Below are positions 46,062 through 54,587 of a DNA stretch of 64,000 bases, piece after piece. The notes under the pieces were generated by a model, which saw nothing but the letters and a program-made list of their open reading frames with translations, had not been told where the DNA came from and did no database searches. The DNA is from Natronosalvus hydrolyticus (GTDB taxonomy: Archaea; Halobacteriota; Halobacteria; Halobacteriales; Natrialbaceae). Both the position numbers and the translations under genes were made by a program. The stretch is taken from assembly GCA_025517525.1 (NCBI GenBank), contig JAOPJZ010000001.1:1-64000 (forward strand). Direction: 5' to 3'. How positions within the stretch are numbered: position 1 is the stretch's first letter; every line of letters begins with the position of its first letter.

Positions 46062-46195
46062 GGGTGAAACCATCGGTTTCACTTATCGCTTCAGGTTTGG
46101 GAAGCCACTCGTACCCTCCCAAACGTCGACGGGTGAGCTGAACCCGACAATCGCTATCGGTTCGGTTCAGCCGTTCAGGTTTGGGAAGCCACTAC
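46062..46195 (+). repeat. dispersed intergenic hairpin repeat, copy C (two tandem hairpins)
   Basis: The first stem is GTGAAACC (46064-46071) / GGTTTCAC (46075-46082), the second GCTGAACC (46137-46144) / GGTTCAGC (46164-46171). Each is followed by TTCAGGTTTGGGAAGCCAC. Between them CCACTCGT-x-CCCTCCCA-x-ACGTCGAC matches copy B. The second unit is closely related to copy A. It lies directly after the histidine kinase and its end overlaps the stop codon of convergent ribL. Confidence 0.75.
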
Positions 46196-46653
46196 CCCCG
46201 TCGCCGCAGAATCCGTTCGATGATCAGCCGCGTCGACAGCAGTTCGTCCTCGTACTGTGGTTCCCGAGCCGAAGCGCGCTCGACCCCACACTCGAGCCCT
46301 CGAGCCGCGAGTTCCGCGCGAATCGCCTCGGGGTCGTGGTGCTGGTCGTGACCCAGAGCGATCACGTCCGGCTCGAGACGCTCTATCGGGCGAAAAATAT
46401 CTTCGGTGTCGCCGAGTATCGCCTCGTCGACCACCTCGAGGGCGTCGACCAGTTCGCGTCGCTGGTTGGCCGAACAGATGGGGGCGGCCTTGTGGTCGAC
46501 GTTCGTCGGGCGGGCAACGATGACGACGAGGCGGTCACCCATCGCTGCCGCTTGCTCGAGGTAGTGGACGTGCCCGGGATGCAGAATATCGAAGGTGCCC
46601 TGGGCGACGACGAGCCGATCAGCTTCCGCTTTTGTGTGTGCGTTCTCGCTCAT
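46192..46653 (-). CDS. ribL: FAD synthase (archaeal RibL nucleotidyltransferase)
   Basis: The 153-residue nucleotidyltransferase adenylates FMN to FAD. The core motif [14 protein letters not shown] includes HPGH (25-28), and the later ISSTR-like motif appears as [12 protein letters not shown] near the C-terminus. Archaeal RibL is a stand-alone enzyme unlike bacterial RibF; length fits. It overlaps the JAMM gene by 4 bp, so the two are likely co-transcribed. Confidence 0.88.
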   Translation of the reverse strand: MSENAHTKAEADRLVVAQGTFDILHPGHVHYLEQAAAMGDRLVVIVARPTNVDHKAAPICSANQRRELVDALEVVDEAILGDTEDIFRPIERLEPDVIALGHDQHHDPEAIRAELAARGLECGVERASAREPQYEDELLSTRLIIERILRRRG

Positions 46654-47147
46654 CCTCGTAACTCCTCGTCGATATCCGCCTGCGTAAAGTCGAAAAACTC
46701 CTCGCTGTCTGGCAACGCCACGTCGATCACGTCGAGTCGCGTCTGGCGACCCTGTGAATCGAACGCCTTCCAGTCACTCCGCCGATAGGGAGCACCGATG
46801 ATGATGTGGACGCTACCCCGACCGAACGTCTCGAGGTCAGCCTGACTCGGCCGGATAACGCCGTTTGGATGGGAGTGGACGCTCCCGAGCGCTTTCACGT
46901 CGTTCGGTATCGAACTCGTTTTGACGGTCGCGCTCACGCTGTTTGCCTCCGTTCCCGGCACGATCAGGATGTCGGTGATGACCAGGCCGTCACGGTCGAG
47001 CCCGAGTTGTGTCGCTTCGGTCCCGCGCAGGAACCCCATGTACTCGTTGGGGTGGCTGGCTTCGGAGGACTCGAGGGCGAACTCGAGGGTTTCCTCGGCA
47101 ATGCCGAGAATTTCGCTCGAGCGAAACAGCGCATCCAGCAATCCCAT
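46650..47147 (-). CDS. JAMM/Mov34 metalloprotease-like protein
   Basis: The 165-residue protein has the JAMM zinc set E35 (NEYMGFL), H91 and H93 (GSVHSHPNG), S101 and D104. Haloarchaeal JAMM proteases (HvJAMM1 type) remove ubiquitin-like SAMP tags from proteins, so desampylation is likely but not proven. The start [10 protein letters not shown] is natural. It overlaps ribL by 4 bp and is divergent from the DHH nuclease gene, 106 bp away. Confidence 0.85.
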   Translation of the reverse strand: MGLLDALFRSSEILGIAEETLEFALESSEASHPNEYMGFLRGTEATQLGLDRDGLVITDILIVPGTEANSVSATVKTSSIPNDVKALGSVHSHPNGVIRPSQADLETFGRGSVHIIIGAPYRRSDWKAFDSQGRQTRLDVIDVALPDSEEFFDFTQADIDEELRG

Positions 47148-47253
47148 ATCACAGCGTCGGTGCCTGACGTTGCTAAACGTTCCGGAAGCGAACCAGCCCG
47201 CCGAAGGTGGGTTAACAAGCGTTATACGCACCGGAACCAAACAACCGATACCG

Positions 47254-49170
47254 ATGACACGTGATTCCGCCGGATGTTCCGGCGAAGACGGAGATGTTTC
47301 CGTCGTCTACGATCTCGCTGCCGAATGTACCGCTTCCGACGTCGAACCCGACACTCCCTACCTCGCCGAAATCAACGGCATCGTCGAATACGGGATTTTC
47401 GTCGACCTCTCAGACACCGTTTCGGGGCTCGTCCACGAGTCCGTCCTCGAGGGAACGTTTGGCGTTGGCCAGGAACTCGTCGTCGAACTCGAAGAAGTTC
47501 GAGATAACGGCGACATGGCGTTTCAGCCCGTCGATATCGACCTCGAGGACGACGAGTACACCCTCGAGCCAGTCGATCACGAGTATCCGCTGACCGGCAC
47601 GGACCGCCTCCAGGCCAACGTCGGCGAACAGATTCACCTCGAAGGCGAAATTGTCCAGGTCAAACAGACCGGCGGCCCGACGATCTTCCACATCGCTGAC
47701 GAGGACGGCGTCGTCCCCTGTGCCGCCTTCGAAGAGGCCGGCGTTCGCGCCTACCCGAGTCTCGAGGTCGGTGACGTCGTTCGCGTGACTGGCACGCCAG
47801 AAAACCGCGAGGGATCGGTCCAGATCGAAGTCGACGGGCTCTCCACGCTCGAAGGTGACGATGCTCGCGACGCCCGTGACCGACTCGATGCCGCCCTCGA
47901 AGAACGTGCACAGCCACACGACATCGAGCCGTTAATCGAGTGGCCCGCCTTCGAGAAACTCCGCGATGACCTGCGGGAGGTTGCAACCCTCCTGCGCCGA
48001 ACCGTTCTCGAGGGGCGACCGATTCGAGTCCGCCATCACGCTGACGGCGACGGCATGTGCGCGGCGGTTCCAGTTCAGCTCGCCCTCGAGAACTTCATCG
48101 CCAAGGTTCACGAGGACACCAACGCACCCGAACACCTGATCAAGCGCCTGCCCGCGAAAGCGCCGTTCTACGAGATGGAAGACGCGACGCGGGATCTCAA
48201 CTTTGCGCTCGAGGATCGGTCACGCCACGGTCAGCAACTGCCGCTTTTGTTGATGCTCGACAACGGGTCGACAGCCGAGGACGTTCCGGCCTACGAGACG
48301 CTCTCACACTACGACATTCCCATCGTCGCTATCGACCACCACCACCCGGATCCGGACGCTGTGGGTGACCTGCTCGATGCTCACGTCAATCCGTACCTCC
48401 ACGACGAGGATTACCGGATTACGACGGGAATGCTCTGTGTCGAACTCGCCCGGATGATCGATCCGGACCTCACAGACGACCTCCGACACATCCCGGCCGT
48501 CGCCGGTGTTTCGGACCGCTCGAAAGCCGACGCAATGGGCCAGTACGTCGAGTTAGCCGCCGAAAACGGCTACGATGAAACCCGTCTCCGAGACGTCAGC
48601 GAAGCGCTCGATTACGCCGCTTTCTGGCTGCGTTACAACTCGGGAGATCACCTGATCGAGGACATCCTGGAACTCTCGGACGCTGACGAGACACGCCATC
48701 GCGACCTCGTGTCGCTCCTCGCTGAGCGTTCTCGTCGTGATGTCGACAGACAACTCGATGACGCGATGGACCACGTCGAACACGAACGACTCGAGAGCGG
48801 GGCACACCTGTATCGGATCGACGTCGAACACTACGCCCACCGGTTCACCTATCCCGCGCCCGGCAAGACGACGGGCGAGATTCACGACCGCAAGATCACC
48901 GAGACGGGCGATCCCGTCATCACCATCGGCTACGGCCCGGACTTCGCCGTCCTTCGCAGTGACGGCGTCCGTCTCGATATCCCGCGTATGGTGTCGGAAC
49001 TCGAGGAAGAACTGCCCGGTGCCGGCGTCTCCGGTGGCGGTCACCTCGTGGTCGGCTCGATCAAGTTCCTCGCTGGCAAACGCGAGGCAGTCATCGACGC
49101 ACTGGTCGAAAAGATGGCTGCAGCGGATCTGGATGAAGCGCTCTCGAGTGCGGCCCCGCTCGAGAACTGA
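47254..49170 (+). CDS. DHH-family nuclease with N-terminal OB folds (RecJ-like)
   Basis: The 638-residue protein contains an S1-like OB fold (about 25-85, NGIVEYGIFVDLSDTVSGLVHESV), a second OB domain (about 110-200, EGEIVQVKQTGGPTIFHIAD), a DHH phosphoesterase core (HHADGDGMCAA, LMLDNGS, AIDHHHPDP) and a C-terminal DHHA1-like region with GGGHLVVGSIKF. The order matches archaeal RecJ-like proteins related to GAN and Cdc45. A role in replication or repair exonuclease activity is inferred. The start MTRDSAGCSG avoids a long upstream frame antisense to the JAMM gene. Confidence 0.85.
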   Translation: MTRDSAGCSGEDGDVSVVYDLAAECTASDVEPDTPYLAEINGIVEYGIFVDLSDTVSGLVHESVLEGTFGVGQELVVELEEVRDNGDMAFQPVDIDLEDDEYTLEPVDHEYPLTGTDRLQANVGEQIHLEGEIVQVKQTGGPTIFHIADEDGVVPCAAFEEAGVRAYPSLEVGDVVRVTGTPENREGSVQIEVDGLSTLEGDDARDARDRLDAALEERAQPHDIEPLIEWPAFEKLRDDLREVATLLRRTVLEGRPIRVRHHADGDGMCAAVPVQLALENFIAKVHEDTNAPEHLIKRLPAKAPFYEMEDATRDLNFALEDRSRHGQQLPLLLMLDNGSTAEDVPAYETLSHYDIPIVAIDHHHPDPDAVGDLLDAHVNPYLHDEDYRITTGMLCVELARMIDPDLTDDLRHIPAVAGVSDRSKADAMGQYVELAAENGYDETRLRDVSEALDYAAFWLRYNSGDHLIEDILELSDADETRHRDLVSLLAERSRRDVDRQLDDAMDHVEHERLESGAHLYRIDVEHYAHRFTYPAPGKTTGEIHDRKITETGDPVITIGYGPDFAVLRSDGVRLDIPRMVSELEEELPGAGVSGGGHLVVGSIKFLAGKREAVIDALVEKMAAADLDEALSSAAPLEN

Positions 49171-49176
49171 TAGGGA

Positions 49177-51147
49177 TTATCGTCGCCAGCCGGGGGTTTC
49201 GAAGCCCGTCCTTCGACGCTGTGTCTCGATTCTTCGCGTGAAAACGATGAACGCGTACTCTATGAAGTAGATACGCTCGTCCTCGATTTGCTCCTCTCGC
49301 GTCGGGTCGAACCGCAGGTGATGCCACCCTAGAAGCACAGCGCCGGCGACGCCGGCACCGACGGCGAAGAGTAACTCGAGTGGGAACGGAAACACGTCTT
49401 CGTCACCCTCGCCCGTCCAGTCGTCGTCGAACACGCGCTCGTAGTAGGCACCGACGTCCTCGCCGTGGAGTGCCAGCACGACCTCGCGGTTGTGTCGCAG
49501 TGAGTTATCGTTCCAGTTCAAACTGCCCACGATAGCGGTTTCGCCGTCGATGACGATTCCTTTGGCATGGATTTTCTCGTGTCGGTCGCTCGACCCGACC
49601 AGTTTCCCCTCGAGCGGGAGGTCGTCGTCCGCGGCAGCCGTCTCGAGGGCCGTGATGACGGCCTGGTTCCCGTCCTCGTGGTACCAGCTATCGTCGAGCA
49701 GAATACGAACTTCGACACCGCGTTTGGCGGCTTCGATTGCGGCCTCGAGCAACGCGAAATCGCTATCAGCGATACTGGCCTGTTTGATAGAGAGAGTATC
49801 CGTAGCACCGTCGATAAGTTCGAGCAGTCGGGGTTCGGCGGTTTCGGGAGCGAGTAGCAGCTCAACCTGCTTGGGATGGAGGCGTGCGGGTTCGTGTTCC
49901 ATCGAAAACGTTGCATGGGCTCGTTCTTCGTCGACGAAGGTGGCGGTCTTTCGATGATCGCTCCAGTTCGTCGTATCCCATCCGTTCGTATCGGCCCGAA
50001 AGACCGACTCGAGCGACGTGGCCAGTTCCGGGTCCTCGACGACGACGCCCCAGCCACGACTCGAGGCACCGCCCAGTCCGGACGGTTTCCAGTTTTCGGA
50101 GGTCACGAGCACACTATCGTCGATGACGGCGTATTTGGGGTGGTGAAACCGGTACCGACTGCCGGGACCGCCGATGGCGGTGACGGTTGCTCCCTGGGAC
50201 TCGAGACGTGACAGAAGCGAGTCGGTCGCCATTGGCGTGCCACCCACGGGCCCCGCCTCCACGAGTAGTTCGACGGTGACGCCGCGGTCGATGGCCTCCT
50301 CGAGCGCCTCGGCGGTGTCGGGTGAAGCGAACGTATACCCACCGATCAGGATCCGTTCCTCCGCTGCCTCGATGTGCTCGAGGGGGACCTCGGGACTGTC
50401 CGGGAGCACAAACGCCGTCGCCGCGTCCGGTTCGGTCACGGTTGACGGGAAGCAACTGCGCTCGCGAGGCCACCAGCGACCGTGGGCGATCATGTCGCTC
50501 CCGTTCGAGACGTTTTTGTATCCGGGTGTCGGCTCACGGTACCAGACTCGAGCCGTCTTGGAACGCTCGTAGCGAACGGTGTCGAGTGTCGTCCCGTTTC
50601 GCTCGAGCGCGAGTTCGTCGCCATCCGCGGCCAGGCGGAGGTGTCCTTCGAGTTCGACGGTCTCGAGGGGTGTCGTCTCGACGGTCACGTCGGGATCCAT
50701 CGTCACCGCGACCGGCCCCGAAATCGTTTCGTTCGGGAACGCTGCCGTGGTGTGGCCGTCGGTGATCGTTAGATCCTCGAGTCGGGTGCCGGCTGGGGCG
50801 TCGAGGACGAAATACTCGCCGACGTTCCCTTCGGTGGTTGGATTCGGATACGTTGCGAGTATCATCGGGTGAGCCGGTATCTCGAGCGACCGGTCTGCGT
50901 ACGGTGGTCCTGTTGGGATGTGGCCGTCTGACCAGCTGGCCCCGACCTGCGTCGGACACCGGTGGGTCGTAGCGGCCGTTGTACCCGCGGCCCGGTTTGG
51001 TATTTCGAGGCCCTGACTCGAGAGCGCATGGTTGCTGCTCTCGGAACCACCAGCGCTGGAGCTGGTGATCGCCACTGCCATTCCGAGCCCGAGAACGATG
51101 ACCCCGAGGGCAACGATGAGGCTTACGACAGCCAGCCCGAATCGCAT
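49177..51147 (-). CDS. secreted phospholipase D-like protein with lamin-tail-like N-terminal domain
   Basis: The 656-residue protein has an N-terminal membrane helix (about 6-28), a lamin-tail-like beta domain (about 90-190), then two PLD modules with HxKx4D motifs (HPKYAVIDDS, HAKGIVIDG followed by SLNWNDNS) and a C-terminal membrane helix near 590-612, followed by a basic tail. It probably cleaves phosphodiesters outside the cell or at the membrane. The substrate is unknown; nuclease or lipase activity are both possible. Confidence 0.82.
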   Translation of the reverse strand: MRFGLAVVSLIVALGVIVLGLGMAVAITSSSAGGSESSNHALSSQGLEIPNRAAGTTAATTHRCPTQVGASWSDGHIPTGPPYADRSLEIPAHPMILATYPNPTTEGNVGEYFVLDAPAGTRLEDLTITDGHTTAAFPNETISGPVAVTMDPDVTVETTPLETVELEGHLRLAADGDELALERNGTTLDTVRYERSKTARVWYREPTPGYKNVSNGSDMIAHGRWWPRERSCFPSTVTEPDAATAFVLPDSPEVPLEHIEAAEERILIGGYTFASPDTAEALEEAIDRGVTVELLVEAGPVGGTPMATDSLLSRLESQGATVTAIGGPGSRYRFHHPKYAVIDDSVLVTSENWKPSGLGGASSRGWGVVVEDPELATSLESVFRADTNGWDTTNWSDHRKTATFVDEERAHATFSMEHEPARLHPKQVELLLAPETAEPRLLELIDGATDTLSIKQASIADSDFALLEAAIEAAKRGVEVRILLDDSWYHEDGNQAVITALETAAADDDLPLEGKLVGSSDRHEKIHAKGIVIDGETAIVGSLNWNDNSLRHNREVVLALHGEDVGAYYERVFDDDWTGEGDEDVFPFPLELLFAVGAGVAGAVLLGWHHLRFDPTREEQIEDERIYFIEYAFIVFTRRIETQRRRTGFETPGWRR

Positions 51148-51192
51148 TGCTGTCGCTGGCCGCTCGTTAGTATATAAATATCGAGCTCGAGT

Positions 51193-52434
51193 TCAGGCCG
51201 CCGGCTCGAGCGCTGGCGCGGCCTTTTCAGCTTCGGCCTGGACGAGGTAGGCGCGGTCGTCGGTGTACTCGGCGACGGCCTCGAGGGCCGCCTCGGTGGC
51301 GATCTGGTTGAGTGCCCAGGCAGCTGATGCGCGGGCGGTATCGTCGTTGTCCTCCGCGAGGACGTCGGCCAGCGGGTCGATTGCTCGGGTGTCGCCGATC
51401 AGTCCGAGCGCGCGGGCGGCACCGCTCCGAATTTCGGCGTTTTCGGCGACGAGCTGGTCGGCAATCGGCTGGACGGCGGCTTCGGTACCGATCTGGCCGA
51501 GGGCTTTGAACGTCACCTTCTGGAGCAGTGGGTTGTTGTCGTTGTCGACGTAGTCGACGAGCGTTTCGACGACTTCCTCGTCTTCGACGCCGGTCTTGCC
51601 GAGAATCCGGATCGCGTCCTGGTCACGACGGCCTGCCCGCTGGAGCATCGGTTCGATTCCGTCCTCGTGGCCCATCCGCTCGAGTGCCTCGAGTGCGTGT
51701 TCTTCCATGAAATCGGAGTCGAAGGTCTCGAGGGCGAGCAAGACCATGTCGATGTTGCCGCGTTTCTCGTGAACTTTCAGCGCATGCCACTCGGGCGGAA
51801 AGTCTTTGACGTGGTCGAGGACGTCGTAGTAGCCCTGGGCCTGTAGCTGCTGGCGAACGGAGAGGTCGTCCCAGGTCTGGGCGTCGTCGACGCCGTCCTG
51901 GAGCGTTTCGGTCGCCTCGAGCAGCGATTCGATGGTGTCGCCGTCCTCGTCCGGGTCGAGGTTGGCATCGTCGATAGCAGCGCCGGTCGCTTCGAGCGTT
52001 GCGAGCAGTTTCTCGGTGAGTTCGTCGTCATCGGCGAGGGACAACGAGGTGCCCAGAATCCCGTTGATCTCCTCGAGTGCGGTTTCGACGACGTTTCGGA
52101 GGGAGGCTTCGCCCTGCTCGGTCCAGGTCTCCTCGTCGATTTCGTCGCTCACCGCCTCGATGTCCTCGAGGACGTCCTCGGCGTAGGGGCCACGGGCCTC
52201 GTCGAGTTCGTCGGCGAGACCACCGAGTTCGTCTTCGAGTTCCTCGGCCTCCTCGTCGTCTTCGTCGTCTTCGAGTGTCGCTTCGACGTCCGACTCGAGG
52301 TCCTCGAGGGCCGCTTCGACCTCGTCGAGGTCGGCTTCGGTTTCGGCGTCCTCGAGCGCTGCTTCGACGGCCTCGAGCCGTTCGCGGAGTGACTCGACGG
52401 TGAGTTCGTCGCCGCCGGTCTCGTCGTCGCTCAT
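51193..52434 (-). CDS. acidic HEAT-repeat protein
   Basis: The 413-residue protein has a very acidic coiled-coil-like N-terminal half (about 1-180; for example LEDDEDDEEAEELEDEL) and HEAT/PBS-lyase repeats from about 215 to 400, with recurrent AARALGLIGDTRAIDPLADVL-type units of about 30 residues. HEAT repeats form a binding solenoid, suggesting a scaffold or adaptor. The ligand is not evident. It is transcribed alone on the minus strand. Confidence 0.8.
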   Translation of the reverse strand: MSDDETGGDELTVESLRERLEAVEAALEDAETEADLDEVEAALEDLESDVEATLEDDEDDEEAEELEDELGGLADELDEARGPYAEDVLEDIEAVSDEIDEETWTEQGEASLRNVVETALEEINGILGTSLSLADDDELTEKLLATLEATGAAIDDANLDPDEDGDTIESLLEATETLQDGVDDAQTWDDLSVRQQLQAQGYYDVLDHVKDFPPEWHALKVHEKRGNIDMVLLALETFDSDFMEEHALEALERMGHEDGIEPMLQRAGRRDQDAIRILGKTGVEDEEVVETLVDYVDNDNNPLLQKVTFKALGQIGTEAAVQPIADQLVAENAEIRSGAARALGLIGDTRAIDPLADVLAEDNDDTARASAAWALNQIATEAALEAVAEYTDDRAYLVQAEAEKAAPALEPAA

Positions 52435-52572
52435 CGGCTCACCCGGCGATCGATCGCCGCTTGGTGACGCAGTCCCGTCTTCATACGAATCTGTCGTGCC
52501 AGGACGCTCCTAAGCGTTTCCATTGTCGACGCTCGAGGAACGAGTCGGGCGAAAACCGCGAGGGCGGCTCCG

Positions 52573-53319
52573 TTATTCAGCCGGGTCTTCGCTACCGATC
52601 GGCCGTTCGTCGGCGGACGGCGCGGCGTCCGGGCGCCAGTAAAACCACGGACTGAGCGCCATGTAGGCGATACCGAGCGTGAGCAGTGCGTATGGGAAGG
52701 TTCGCCCGGCGAAGTTGGGAACGAGAATCGCGAGCGCGTGGATGATGCCCATAATCAGGGCATCTCGAGTCAGTAAATCGGGATACTGGATTGGTGAGAC
52801 CATCAGATAACAGAACGCTCCGGTCACGGCGAGGATCAGCCAGGGGTCGTCGACGGGCGCACCGGCGAGGATGGCCGCGCCCATGATCGTCGCGGCGAGC
52901 GTCGTCTGGATACCTTCGGTGTAGTGGTCTGCGGTGTCGTAGGCCGTGTAGAGGCCGAGACGAGCGACGGCCATCGCGACGAACAGGGCACAGATGGCGG
53001 TGACGAGCCCTAACTCGAGGGTCATCGTTTCAATACCGACGTCAAGCCCGTCGCTGATGACGACGAAAGCGAGCACTGCCGGGGCGATAGCGAAGGAAGC
53101 GACGTCGGCAAGCGAGTCGAGGTAGGGTCCGGCCTCGGTGCCACCATAGTGGCGGGCGACGATGCCATCGAGGCCGTCAGCGATCGCTGCGAGTAAAATG
53201 AGTCGCGCGGCGAGTTCGATATCGACGAACGCGACGACGACGGCGACGAACCCGAGAGCAGCGTTGGCAATCGTTACTGCGTCGGCGAGACCGAGCCGGC
53301 CGACGAAACGGGGCAGCAT
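52573..53319 (-). CDS. pssA: archaetidylserine synthase (CDP-alcohol phosphatidyltransferase, PssA type)
   Basis: The 248-residue membrane enzyme has the CDP-alcohol motif DGLDGIVARHYGG with GPYLDSLADVAS and about eight hydrophobic segments. It resembles the haloarchaeal archaetidylserine synthase associated with archaeosortase-type protein sorting. It should join CDP-archaeol with serine. The start MLPRFVGRLGLADAVTIAN is preferred; the upstream basic extension is probably not translated. It is divergent from a halocyanin-like gene. Confidence 0.85.
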   Translation of the reverse strand: MLPRFVGRLGLADAVTIANAALGFVAVVVAFVDIELAARLILLAAIADGLDGIVARHYGGTEAGPYLDSLADVASFAIAPAVLAFVVISDGLDVGIETMTLELGLVTAICALFVAMAVARLGLYTAYDTADHYTEGIQTTLAATIMGAAILAGAPVDDPWLILAVTGAFCYLMVSPIQYPDLLTRDALIMGIIHALAILVPNFAGRTFPYALLTLGIAYMALSPWFYWRPDAAPSADERPIGSEDPAE

Positions 53320-53383
53320 ACGTCCGGTTTCGATGCGGCGCGGTCTTACGTGTTTCCGTTTGCCGTGCGTTCGCTGTCGCAAC

Positions 53384-53461
53384 CGCACTCGAGCGGACGA
53401 TATTCCTCGCAAACGCACCCGAGCGAACGACATCCCCCCGCTCTCGAGCGAACATATTCGC
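53384..53461. repeat. three direct repeats between pssA and the halocyanin-like gene
   Basis: Three related units of about 23 bp with core CTCGAGCG-(A/G)-AC-x-ATAT/ACAT begin at about 53384, 53414 and 53439, in the 210-bp divergent spacer. Spacing of 30 and 25 bp suggests sites on roughly the same face of the helix. They could be operators, but the CTCGAG core is common in this genome. Confidence 0.45.
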
Positions 53462-53529
53462 TCGGAAAACGGGGGTCATATCGTTCGGAAAATCGGGGCC
53501 GTTATGGTGTCGCTGTTCCAATCTCGAGT

Positions 53530-53964
53530 ATGAACCGACGCGTCTACCTGGCCGCCGTCGGCAGCGCCACGTTGACCGGACTCGCCGGCTGTACGGCTCT
53601 TGGTGACATCGGTGAGCAGGTGTTCGAGACCACCGAGTACGACATCGGGATGAGCCGCAACGAGTACCTTCCTGACGAGTACGAGACGACGGTCGGTGAG
53701 ACGGTCGTCTGGAAAAACACCAGCGAGGCCGACCACACGATTACGGCGGTCGAACGGAGCCTCCCGGAGGGTGCGTCGTACTTTTCGACCGGCGATTATC
53801 CGGACCAGGAAACGGCCGTCGAAGCCTGGCACAACCATCGCGGCGGGCGACTCGGGACTCGAGAGACGTTCGAGCACACCTTCGAGGTACCGGGGACGTA
53901 CCGCTACATCTGCGAACCGCACGTCAAAGGCGGTATGGTCGGGACAGTTATCGTCACTGAATAG
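53530..53964 (+). CDS. halocyanin-like blue copper lipoprotein
   Basis: The 144-residue cupredoxin has an N-terminal signal with twin-Arg-like start (MNRRVYLAAVG) and lipobox LAGC (C21). Copper ligands are H69 (EADHTI), C128, H131 and M136 (YICEPHVKGGM), the type I copper set. It should shuttle electrons at the outer face of the membrane. The start at 53530 is the only one giving a normal signal peptide. Confidence 0.88.
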   Translation: MNRRVYLAAVGSATLTGLAGCTALGDIGEQVFETTEYDIGMSRNEYLPDEYETTVGETVVWKNTSEADHTITAVERSLPEGASYFSTGDYPDQETAVEAWHNHRGGRLGTRETFEHTFEVPGTYRYICEPHVKGGMVGTVIVTE

Positions 53965-53990
53965 CTCGGGGCTGGATCTCGTGTTTCGCC

Positions 53991-54446
53991 TTATTTCTCC
54001 TCGAGCACGTTGCGCATTCGGTCGCTAAAATCCCACCCGTAGACCGTTTTTGGCTCGACTGTGATGACGACCTCCTCGCGAGATTCGTCGAGCAGCGTGT
54101 CTGCCAGTTGTGAATCCGTGCCGCCGAGATACCGCTCGAGCAGGGCCCGCAGGACGGACTTCTCGGGGTCCGGCCTGATCGAGGCGGTCCCGGCACCGCG
54201 GACGCCGACGTAGGGCGGTTGGTTGCTCGAGATTTCGAAGGCGACGGCGGGGTCACCCTCGAGGTACTCGACGACGTTGGCGTCAGCCGCGGTCGCACAC
54301 TCGAGGGCCCCGTCGCGGTAGCGGTACCACAGCGAGAGCATCCAGAGCCCGCCGCTGGGGGTGTGACAGGCGATCCGAACGGGGACCGTCGTCGACGAAA
54401 GATACTCGTCGATTTCCTCGCGAGTCAGTGAGCCACGGATGCGCAT
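53991..54446 (-). CDS. pyridoxamine 5'-phosphate oxidase family (FMN-binding split-barrel) protein
   Basis: The 151-residue protein has the split beta-barrel pattern of the PNPOx-like family: MRIRGSLTREEIDEYL, GLWMLSLWYRYRDGALECAT and the EPKTVYGWDFSDRM end. Members bind FMN, F420 or haem and have many roles, so the reaction is not assigned. A GTG two codons upstream is an alternative start. It is convergent with the halocyanin-like gene. Confidence 0.75.
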   Translation of the reverse strand: MRIRGSLTREEIDEYLSSTTVPVRIACHTPSGGLWMLSLWYRYRDGALECATAADANVVEYLEGDPAVAFEISSNQPPYVGVRGAGTASIRPDPEKSVLRALLERYLGGTDSQLADTLLDESREEVVITVEPKTVYGWDFSDRMRNVLEEK

Positions 54447-54587
54447 ACGCACTCTGTTGCGAGTCGAGAATAAAAAGGCGCTGCCAAACAGCGCGCCGGA
54501 CAGTGTTCGGACTCAATGCGACCGTCTCGGGTGTCCGGCAAACCGGTCTCGCGGAGAAGCCAGTTATCGCAATCGAATGGGAACCGA

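Noticed and set aside
46015-46788. 257-residue plus-strand frame through the hairpin repeat and ribL
   Set aside because: Crosses non-coding repeats and is antisense to ribL and part of the JAMM gene.
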